DNA of 10,264 bases from positions 1 through 10,264 of the forward strand of contig JALLAZ010001105.1 of NCBI GenBank assembly GCA_036939755.1. Direction: 5' to 3'. Positions 1 through 7,158 of this stretch are shown here, piece by piece. Origin of the DNA: Stephanodiscus triporus. Taxonomy: Eukaryota; Bacillariophyta; Thalassiosirophyceae; Thalassiosirales; Thalassiosiraceae. The translations under genes and the position numbers were made by a program. The notes beneath the pieces were generated by a model, which worked only from the letters and a program-made list of their open reading frames with translations, was not told the DNA's origin and ran no database searches. How positions within the stretch are numbered: position 1 is the first letter of the stretch; each line of letters opens with the position of its first letter.

Positions 1-188
1 ACGCCAAGGAGTAGTGTACATCACATATTCAAATGTGGCACTCGTAAAAAAAATATATCCCAACCATCGACCATCTTCTCTCGGCCTGCGCCTGCACATG
101 AGTGGTACTCTACCTAGAGTAAATAATACCTATCGCTTTTTTGCCGCTTAAACGTTTAGCGAGAATCCTGGAAGTAAGACCTGAGACG
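1..188. promoter_or_regulatory. Upstream region of the PsbP-like gene
   Basis: These 188 nt of AT-rich sequence precede the chosen ATG and must hold the 5' UTR and at least part of the promoter. I see no clear TATA box or known element. The frame is open back to about 141, but only with a non-ATG start. Confidence 0.4.
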
Positions 189-1177
189 ATGAAAGCCGCC
201 GCCTTCCTAGGATTCGTCCTGAGCTCCCAAGCCGTTTCGGCTTTTCGATTTCTCGGCACCTCTCAATCAGCGAGACATGCGCTCGGCGTTCTTGGCAGCC
301 ATGACAATGTCGTAAGCAATTACGATCCCGATAGACTTGCATCCCGTGGCGCCGACAGCTCCGACCCATCGTCGATCACACGTCAGGCATTCCTCGCGAA
401 AACCCTGGTCGCCTCGTCCCTACCTTCCCTTCTAGCAGGAACTCCTTCAGCATTTGCCGATGAAATCGCTGGTGTGTACGCTCTTTGGTGGGAGATGCTT
501 GTTTCCAGCCCATGATTATGTTAATGCGTTCGTTGCAAATTATTCGTCCAGGGCCCCCTCCCGGAGCGGCCATCTACGCCTACAGATCCGGAGGCCTGCC
601 CTCCCTCCGCCCGCTCGGCCTGACCAAACTCCTCACCCGATACGAGGGGTACGTCGAGGCACCGAAATCTTACCCCAAGGGCCAGATATCCATAGCCTTC
701 GACTTCCCCACCGATTGGCTTCAGCTGGATAAGTTGGGCGGCGGCATCCAATATGTCGATCAGAGGAACGGCGACAAGCTGTACGTGCTGCATGCCACCC
801 TTCCTGAGGGCACCGACCTGAAGAGCGTGAACAAGCAGTGGTTCGCGGACGTCGTTCTCAGTCCGACGGGAGACGTCGTGCGCAGCGGCGTTGCGGCCGA
901 GGGGGGGAAGATTTCAAGATCCCAGATGATCGTCGATTGCGGCTCGGAGGACGCGCCGAGCCCGTGCATGGCCCGTCGTCGACTGGTGCTGAAGTACGAT
1001 ACGGTCACGGGCAGCGGGGTCCAGACAGTGGAAAGGAGGGGATTGATAGAGTCGTATCAGGTGGGGAACGACGTTTACATTATGCTCACCACCTCCAACG
1101 CGGTGAAGTTCGAGCAGAAGGGCAGCAAGGAGAGGGAGACCGTGGATAACATCGTGAGCTCGTTCAAGATTGGCTAA
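189..1177 (+). CDS. PsbP-like thylakoid lumen protein, 2 exons, 302 aa
   Basis: Coding exons are 189-471 and 552-1177, with an 80-nt phase-1 GT-AG intron that rebuilds a Gly codon. I chose the ATG at 189 because it begins a tripartite plastid presequence. A signal peptide covers residues 1-18 and ends AVSA|F, the ASAF-type motif with Phe at +1. A basic, Ser-rich transit stretch follows, then a thylakoid signal (about 63-90: TRQAFL, hydrophobic core, cleavage after SAFA). The mature part is about 212 aa. It reads like a PsbP domain: a FDFPTDW strand near the start (about residue 148), a long beta-rich body, and a C-terminal helix ending ETVDNIVSSFKIG, the usual PsbP-family close. PsbP and its PPD relatives are lumenal proteins that support photosystem II oxygen evolution or photosystem assembly. 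I cannot separate true PsbP from a PsbP-domain paralogue by eye; Cys in DCG and SPC are unusual. Targeting is more certain than function. Confidence 0.72.
472..551 (+). other. Intron of the PsbP-like gene (80 nt)
   Basis: The donor is GTGTGT and the acceptor TCCAG. It is in phase 1, and removing it joins the lumenal cleavage region (FADEIA) to the mature domain in frame. Reading through it from exon 1 gives a short tail and a stop near 515, so splicing is required. Confidence 0.8.
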
Positions 1178-1340
1178 TGGGATTTCAGTTGAACTTGCTG
1201 ATGGAACTGTGATCCACGAGGTTGCCGTTCAGCTTTCTTCTCCCTTTGGGCGACATATCAAAGTTCTCGTACGCTATCATGATCAAACTGAATTTTCAGT
1301 GCTACATCTATACAGCTCAGTAATGACTATTCAATCCTAT
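1178..1340. other. Convergent 3' UTR region between the PsbP-like and PqiA-like genes
   Basis: These 163 nt lie between two facing stop codons and must hold both 3' ends. I see no AATAAA on either strand and no other feature. Confidence 0.5.
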
Positions 1341-4142
1341 TCAGACAAATACAATTTGTTCAAGCCCATTGTCCCCCATACCATCCTCTTCCGGCTGTTG
1401 CAATGGTGAAAAATACTCGCCACACTCGTCATCTTGTTTTCCTACAGTCCCTCCGGATTGCCTTGTCGTGCCTGTCATGATGCCATACCAAGCACTCTCA
1501 CGACTCAAATTGGCTCGTCTTCGCGGTATCGGCTGGCCGAATTCGTACCTCATTTCGTCTTGTTCCAAGGGGTGTACTTTTCTATTGTAATCTACGGCCA
1601 CAGCCATGGCCATTCCGCTTCCCACAATCAAGACAAACCATGCCACCCCGACAGTCAAAAAGCTGTCCATCGCGTTAAATTGCACCTCGATGCATGTCCG
1701 GCCATGTTTAGGGTCTGCCTCCTGGCACCTTTCATCTTGGTAGATGGTGTCCGTGATGGAGGGAATTTCCCATTGAATCATGAAGAAGGCGACGATGAGT
1801 ACCTCCCAACAGCAAAAAGCACCCAGCGCATCTATCACGGGCAGCAACGCTCTCCGAAAAGTTGACGTCGCCCGATAAAGTGCCAAGAGCAACGTCGTGC
1901 GACGCCTCGGCCGCTCGATGCAATCGCCCAACAACGCTTCCGGCAGTCCCAACAAGACGTGCAGCAAAAAGCATATCGATCGAAGGACGGGTCCCACGAC
2001 CGCGAACAGCCCGAAGGTCAGCATCAGGAAAATGTCCCACCCCCCGGCATCCCCGGTAGTTTTCACTAAAGAAAGCAACGAGTATTCCTTCTCCCAGATC
2101 ATCCCCAGCACCTCGTGGAGTAGCATTGGCCCGCCGCCGTAGACGAGGCGTTGCATCGTCGGGAGGGTGACAGCATATAGAACGAGTGGGAGCGAGGATA
2201 CGGAGAGCAAGAGCAGGAGAGCTTGCTTGAGAAGGCCGCAGTTCGTAGTGGGGGAGGGGGTCACGTACGATTGTCGCATCGAGCGGCCCGCGTCGCCACC
2301 AGCGAGCCTGGCGTACGGGTCACCGGCACGGGACGACGTCGCGGACATGTAACTTCGGGGAGAAGACGGAGGGCCATCCAACGCCGACGCCCCGCCACGC
2401 GATGTCGATCCCGACGGCCGCGCCGCGTTCGAATCCTCGCTCAGCTCCAGTTCGTTCCCCGATCCTACCCCGCCTCCATCCTCTCCCGCGAGGATGGACT
2501 CGAACTCACGCTTGCGATCCAACAAATCCCCCTCCACGCGCTCCCTATCTCTCTCGTCGAATACGTCCACGGCCATGCTCAGGAGTATGCTGGCGATGAC
2601 CGCCGCGCAGAAGTAATACGTTCCGGACATGCCCATGACGCGTAGCTGAGCGTAACCCCCCCCGTCGAGCGTTATTCCCTCTAATATGTCCCTCCCCTCC
2701 CCGGCGGTCCACTCTGGATGGGAGAAGGCGTTGTTGATGAGGGTCTGACAGGCGAAGCACGCGGGGTAGTGTATCACAAGCGCCTCCCCGACCTTGCACT
2801 TGTACTTCAACAACGACGTGCAGTCCTCGACGGCGTCCGGGAACTTGCCCCTGGCGTAATCCAACAGTGTCGGTAGCTGGTCCTCGACGCCCCTGCGTAT
2901 CTCGTCGGGATGCACGTCCCAGTCCAGATGGAGAACGGCGATGAGTATGCACACGACGAGCACGTCCGCCAGCGACCACTTCCCAAGCGTGGACAGGGTC
3001 CGGAGGAAGGGCGAGCGGAGGGTTCGGGATTCGCGCCGGCGTCCGTCGGAGCAGCATACGCTCCATCCGGATCCCGGGGCGGAGCCGCCGCCGCCGCCGG
3101 ACTCGGTCGTCGTCCCGATCCCGGTTATACGCCTGCTCATCAACGAGCGCGAATGACGAATATATCCACCGCCGTCGCCGTCGTCGTCGTCTCCGTCCCC
3201 CCCCCTCCCCCCCGGCCTCGTGACGTGCGCGAAGGGCAGGAACCAACAGACTTGCAACAGCAGCAACTTGAGGTGGGGCCATATTCCCGAGGCAACGACG
3301 AGCATCGCGGCGGCGACCTTCGACGTCGTCCTCGCGTCGCCCAATCCATCCCCCTTCCACAATTTACGTATCGCGTCCATGTAAGTGAACGTCTCTATCA
3401 CGACATTCTCCCTCCTCTTGTATTCGTACCGATGGGGGAGGTTCAATACGTCCGCGGCGGCCCTGGACTTGGCCGTGTCGGCGCTCGCGGCAACGTCGAC
3501 GTCGATCGCGTACGAAAGGTTCCACATGGGCAGCGTCTGGGCGCGGTAGAACAGCGCGTGATTCGCGAGGACGAGGGCCGGGATAAGTCGCCTCGCGAGG
3601 GCCGGCGTCGACGACGAGCCGGAGAGTGACGACCTACGGCATATAACATCCGTGCGACTCGTCCTTGGGGCACGTCGGGACGTAACGACGAGACGTCGCG
3701 CCGCCCGATAGAGCGATCGTCCTGTCCTCGAGAGCGACGTTATCGCCCTCCTCGCGATGTCCGACGCGGCGTGGGGGGGACGGGTCCCGGCGGTCGTGAC
3801 GAAGGAGCCGAGGGACAGCGACGACGCCCCTGCCATCCCCCTCGGCCCTCCCGCCCCATCGACTGAGTCCTCCTCCTCCTCCTCCTCCTCCTCCTCATCC
3901 GCCCTCTTCCGCGAGGGGGCGGCGTCGCCGTCGAGTATAACGCCCCCCGGGAGGAACGCGTGGCGCAGGTCCAAGGATTCGCCGTGGAGGGTGACCCCCC
4001 CGTCCGTCGAGGCCGAGGCGATGCCCGCGATTCGATTCCGGCACGCGGACGACGTTGAGGCCGATTCGCCGTCGACGTTGACGCAATTCTCCTCCAACAG
4101 GGGCGTGGAAAGGTCGGTATCGCCGCCGCCGTCTTGGTTCAT
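1341..4142 (-). CDS. PqiA-like polytopic membrane protein with duplicated module, 933 aa
   Basis: One intron-less frame. Residues 1-185 are disordered, with an acidic run of nine Glu (about 83-91). At least seven hydrophobic segments follow, near 275-303, 388-407, 508-527, 638-660, 702-730, 773-795 and 828-851. They form two matching modules: a segment with a Pro and a basic residue (SGIWPHLKLLLL; VVGPVLRSICFLL), then a segment entered by a Trp (GKWSLADVLVV; CCWEVLIVAFF), an extracytoplasmic loop, and a final helix ending AVDV or AVDY. The WSLADV and WPHLK motifs resemble bacterial PqiA/YebS proteins, which hold two such domains and work with MCE-type PqiB in moving lipids between membranes. 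The loops carry Cys pairs (C441/C449, C462/C465; C806/C817) that could form disulfides, but the N-terminal zinc ribbons of bacterial PqiA are absent. I see no clear signal peptide, so its membrane is unknown. Family call is moderate; function is inferred. Confidence 0.6.
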   Translation of the reverse strand: MNQDGGGDTDLSTPLLEENCVNVDGESASTSSACRNRIAGIASASTDGGVTLHGESLDLRHAFLPGGVILDGDAAPSRKRADEEEEEEEEEDSVDGAGGPRGMAGASSLSLGSFVTTAGTRPPHAASDIARRAITSLSRTGRSLYRAARRLVVTSRRAPRTSRTDVICRRSSLSGSSSTPALARRLIPALVLANHALFYRAQTLPMWNLSYAIDVDVAASADTAKSRAAADVLNLPHRYEYKRRENVVIETFTYMDAIRKLWKGDGLGDARTTSKVAAAMLVVASGIWPHLKLLLLQVCWFLPFAHVTRPGGRGGDGDDDDGDGGGYIRHSRSLMSRRITGIGTTTESGGGGGSAPGSGWSVCCSDGRRRESRTLRSPFLRTLSTLGKWSLADVLVVCILIAVLHLDWDVHPDEIRRGVEDQLPTLLDYARGKFPDAVEDCTSLLKYKCKVGEALVIHYPACFACQTLINNAFSHPEWTAGEGRDILEGITLDGGGYAQLRVMGMSGTYYFCAAVIASILLSMAVDVFDERDRERVEGDLLDRKREFESILAGEDGGGVGSGNELELSEDSNAARPSGSTSRGGASALDGPPSSPRSYMSATSSRAGDPYARLAGGDAGRSMRQSYVTPSPTTNCGLLKQALLLLLSVSSLPLVLYAVTLPTMQRLVYGGGPMLLHEVLGMIWEKEYSLLSLVKTTGDAGGWDIFLMLTFGLFAVVGPVLRSICFLLHVLLGLPEALLGDCIERPRRRTTLLLALYRATSTFRRALLPVIDALGAFCCWEVLIVAFFMIQWEIPSITDTIYQDERCQEADPKHGRTCIEVQFNAMDSFLTVGVAWFVLIVGSGMAMAVAVDYNRKVHPLEQDEMRYEFGQPIPRRRANLSRESAWYGIMTGTTRQSGGTVGKQDDECGEYFSPLQQPEEDGMGDNGLEQIVFV
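3197..3213. repeat. C9-T-C7 homopolymer run inside coding sequence
   Basis: Nine C, one T and seven C on the + strand lie in the hydrophilic, Gly/Asp-rich loop of the PqiA-like gene (about residues 309-325). The - strand is therefore a long G-run. The frame is open across it, but a one-base error here would break the gene. Confidence 0.8.
3867..3897. repeat. (TCC)n microsatellite coding poly-Glu
   Basis: About ten TCC/CTC units on the + strand read as GAG/GAA-type codons on the - strand. They give the nine-Glu run in the disordered N-terminus of the PqiA-like protein. The length probably varies between strains. Confidence 0.85.
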
Positions 4143-4386
4143 GGTCTCATGGTGTTAAACTAATCTGGGATCTCGAGGTTTCCGTTCGAGCAGTCGTACG
4201 GCCGTTAATGCATATTGATTCCTATGGTTCTCTTTCCCGCCTTTTTGTGAGCTCTGTTGGCATTTTTTTATTTTTTCAATTTCAAAATCGCAAAACGCTC
4301 CCCCACGTTCGGTCCATGCCCCGGCGGCGTCCGACCGACCGACGCCGAACGTCCCTCCACCCCTCTCTGCCATCCGCGCCGTACGA
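4143..4386. promoter_or_regulatory. Divergent promoter shared by the PqiA-like and RCC1 genes
   Basis: These 244 nt separate two start codons that point away from each other, so both promoters and 5' UTRs must lie here. The middle is AT-rich, with a T-rich tract at about 4261-4280 between GC-rich flanks. An E2F-type site lies at 4233-4240. I see no convincing TATA box. Confidence 0.7.
4233..4240 (+). promoter_or_regulatory. Candidate E2F/DP binding site TTTCCCGC
   Basis: The octamer is an exact match to the E2F consensus TTTSSCGC. It sits 147 nt upstream of the RCC1 start and 91 nt upstream of the PqiA-like start on the other strand. E2F/DP factors drive G1/S genes in animals, plants and algae. 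Binding here is inferred from the motif only. Confidence 0.4.
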
Positions 4387-6973
4387 ATGCGAGCATATCA
4401 ATCGAGCGTCTACGTGTGGGGTAGCACCGCCAACGACGCGCTCGGGTGCATTCCGGTTGGAGTTCGGGTGCAAACGGCACCGATTAGGCTGGCGTTGTGC
4501 TGCTCGACGATCCTCGCGGGGGAGGACGGCTCCAACGCGATTCGCGTCGTCGCGTCCGGAAGCGGGGATGGGACCACCGCGATCACCGAAAAATTCGACG
4601 CCTACTCCTGGGGAGGAGGGCAGGGACGGAGAGGGGCGGAATGGGGCGGAGGCGAGAAGAAGCGCCGCGGAGGAGGAGGAGGAGCGTCGCGGTCCGGCAA
4701 GTTCGGATCGTCTTGCACCATAGGCAGGGTCCAAGTCGAGGACGCAACGAACGTAGCCCATGGGATGGGACATTCATGCGCCATAAGTTCGAGGGGAGAT
4801 GTCTACGGCTGGGGAAGTAATGTGCATGGGGCGTTGGGCGTCGGACCCGACAACGAAGCATTCGGTGTTTCTTACAGTAGTACTACCGATCGTGGCAGCG
4901 GGAGGCCGCAAATTATATCGGGTGGCGGGAATGGCGCCAGGAGGGGAACCGCGAATCCTCATCCTAGAAAGCTACTCTTGGTAGACGATTCGTCGATGGC
5001 CGACGTCGTGGCGGTGGCATGTGGAGAGAAACACACTTGCATCCTAAGGCGGGATGGCACCATCCTGACCGCGGGCGCGAACGATGCATGTCAACTCGGC
5101 ATTGGGGCTGCATGTCGCAAAGACGGGACCAAGGAGAAATACAACAGCGGATTCCGCATCATACAAACTAGCGTTAGGGGAGGTCTCGCATTGTCCGTCG
5201 CGTTCAAGGAGCTATCGTGCGGCAACAATCACTGCGCCGCGATATCGTCCAACGATGCATCGCTGTACACGTGGGGCTGGGGACAGTCTGGGAGGTTAGG
5301 CACTGGCGACGAGAGGTGCCGCGACCGGCCGACTTACGTCGAGGCTCTATCCGACCTTGTCCCCCTCGCGACGGTGGCCTGCGGATCGGCGCACACGCTC
5401 GTCGCGACGGGCGATGGGGATGTGTACGGCTTCGGGTGGAACGCTCACGGGCAAGTCAGCGGAGCGGCGAAATATGACAACGACGATGAGGCCTCGTCCG
5501 ATGTTTGCCTTTCGCCGGTACCATGTTTGACGCAGAAGGGAGTCGTAGCGTTGAGCTGCGGAAATTTCCACACGGCGGCAGTCACGCAATCCGGAAACTT
5601 GTACATGTGGGGTAAGTCTGATGTGAACGATCGCTCTCCGCTATGACGTCCAGTCAATCTGTATGAACTATTGTGGCCTATGATTCCTACCAGGCATGAA
5701 TGAGGATGGACAGTGCGGCTTTGGTCACGAGATGCCAATCACATGCCCATCTAAGGTCACTTTTCAGGATGCAGGATTGGAGCGATACGCAGTATCCGTG
5801 TCATGTGGTCGTTCATACACCGGTGAGCGGCAAAGATGTTAGATATTTGTTGTATTGATTCTTTCAATCTTAAACACATATTTCCGGTATCTAGTTTGCG
5901 TCATGTCGAACTATCTTCCGCTTGAAGTTGAGTCATTGATTGCAGCGAATGTCGACAAACGCACGCCGGATGTAAATGATCAAGTGATCCGAACAGCCGA
6001 AGCGGATCCGCTACCAGTGATAGTGACATACCCGCTACCTGTACCCGTGGTAGTAACAGACCCGCCACCAATAGAAGCTACTGACGATTTGCAGCCCGGC
6101 GACTCATCCTCGCTATCATCGTACTCATCGTCGTCAGATGTTCATAATATCTTGAATCTCGAGGGAGAGCGGCCTCAGAAGGACGATCTTCCCCAACGTT
6201 TGATAGAAATGCAAAAAATGAATGATGAGGATCATCGCTCCGCTGCGCATACGGCCCACTCGCGAACACTTCTCCAACTTGCAATGCATGCGGAGAGGCT
6301 TGTCATGGAAAAGACAAGAAGTGAGGTAGAACAAAAGTGCATGTACGCAGAAGACGTCCTTTCAAGAATGCTACGAGTCCACATCAAAACCGACAACAAA
6401 ATAAAACGCCCAACTAGACGTAGGAACGAGGCTTCCATTGCCAGGGATAATCTTATCAATAAGGCTGCGTATAGGATGAAATTGGTAAGAGAAAACCGAC
6501 AGCGCAAGGCAACAGCCAAAAAAATATTGCCCGTAATCCATAGAAGACCCGTGGTGAAGAAAGAGCACAAGGAAGTACTGCATGATATTGTCAATGATAA
6601 ACAAATGAGCGATGCCGAACTAGCACGTCTTAAACGAAGGAGTGAACTGGTCCGAAGTCGAGAGTTGCGATTGAAGAAAAGGGACGAAGAAGAGAGGGAA
6701 GAAGCACAAATAAGGGCGCGAAAAAAACTAGAGGATCAACAACGGCACCAGCAGCAACAACAGCAGGCACGATTGAACTTGGAAGAATTGATGAAAAAGG
6801 CAGAGGATGAAAAAAAATTGAGGCTATTGAAGGAGACGGCAGAGTTGAAGCGTTTGGAGGATGATCTGAGGCTTAAGAACAGGTTGGGATTGCCCAGATT
6901 TGACGAGAACAAAGAGAACAATTCTAAATTCTGCGACTTGAAGCATTGGACAAAATATCTGTTTGGAGATTAA
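4387..6973 (+). CDS. RCC1 seven-bladed propeller fused to coiled-coil tail, 3 exons, 810 aa
   Basis: Exons are 4387-5611, 5694-5822 and 5895-6973. Both introns are phase 1 and rebuild Gly and Val codons. Residues 1 to about 460 hold RCC1-type blades, seen as Gly-x-x-His/Thr and YxWG-x-N/G-x-x-G-Q-L/V-G signatures: VYVWGSTANDALG, GHSCAIS...VYGWGSNVHGALG, GEKHTCIL, GNNHCAAIS...YTWGWGQSGRLG, GSAHTLVA...VYGFGWNAHGQV, GNFHTAAV...LYMWGMNEDGQCG and CGRSYTV. Blade 7 exists only after splicing. RCC1 is the chromatin-bound exchange factor for Ran, but many RCC1 proteins bind other partners. From about 550 to 800 the protein is highly charged helix, with a basic KIKRPTRRR patch (possible NLS), a Gln-rich turn and a Lys/Glu/Arg helix, ending in an acidic/aromatic tail with a KEN motif at 791-793. 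A Gly/Arg-rich insert (about 77-102) interrupts the second blade. The in-frame ATG at 4387 directly precedes blade 1. Structure is firm; the partner is unknown. Confidence 0.85.
4610..4636 (+). other. Potential G-quadruplex motif in RCC1 exon 1
   Basis: Four G-runs of 3-4 bases are separated by loops of 4, 2 and 7 bases, and another GGGG lies at 4643. This fits the simple G3+N1-7 rule on the coding strand. It encodes the Gly-rich insert in blade 2. Whether it folds in vivo is not known. Confidence 0.45.
5612..5693 (+). other. Intron 1 of the RCC1 gene (82 nt)
   Basis: The donor GTAAGT is a perfect consensus and the acceptor is CTACCAG. It interrupts the WG|G signature of blade 7. Splicing continues the blade as YMWG-MNEDGQCGFG, exactly the RCC1 pattern; read-through gives a stop after about 11 codons. 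Confidence 0.93.
5823..5894 (+). other. Intron 2 of the RCC1 gene (72 nt)
   Basis: The donor is GTGAGC and the acceptor GTATCTAG. It joins CGRSYT to V-CVMSNYLPLE, the usual Gly-x-x-His/Tyr-Thr-x-x-V start of the closing propeller strand. It is in phase 1 on both sides. It links the propeller to the coiled-coil frame, which otherwise looks like a separate gene. Confidence 0.85.
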
Positions 6974-7158
6974 TGTGTAATTATCGTAAAAATTGGATGT
7001 TTTAACCCCACCCATTTTAATTCCAAGACGAAAATGACACTGTGCGATACATGGATGACACATTACTTTATTAGTCTGTAGCGGGCTAATGAGAATATGA
7101 GCTCAACTTTAAAGCCCTTGCTCCAGTAGCAATTAAGAATAATATTGTTCTTCAGATT
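6974..7158. other. Convergent 3' UTR region between RCC1 and E(z)
   Basis: These 185 AT-rich nt separate two stop codons that face each other, so the 3' UTRs of both genes must lie here and may overlap. On the - strand an AATAAA lies at 7072-7067. I see no other feature. Confidence 0.6.
7067..7072 (-). terminator. Candidate polyadenylation signal AATAAA of E(z)
   Basis: On the - strand an exact AATAAA lies about 87 nt past the E(z) stop codon, at a normal distance for 3' end formation. The signal is loosely kept in diatoms, so this is only a candidate. Confidence 0.4.

Noticed and set aside
141..188. An upstream extension of the PsbP-like protein to 141
   Set aside because: The codon at 141 is TTG, and the extension would place charged residues before the signal peptide. 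The ATG at 189 gives a textbook ASAF-type presequence.
2425..2445. tRNA T-arm/B-box-like words (GTTCGAATCC; also near 2480-2500 on the - strand)
   Set aside because: They lie inside the coding sequence of the PqiA-like gene, with no acceptor stem, D-arm or anticodon arm around them.
2910..4158. Long + strand frames opposite the PqiA-like gene
   Set aside because: Their composition is low-complexity Arg/Pro/Ser that follows from GC-rich antisense DNA. The - strand has helices and motifs.
5855..6973. The coiled-coil frame as an independent gene starting at its own ATG (5855 or 5903)
   Set aside because: The ATG at 5855 lies in the intron, and the acceptor at 5893-5894 joins the frame to the last RCC1 strand in matching phase. 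A separate gene would leave the propeller unfinished.
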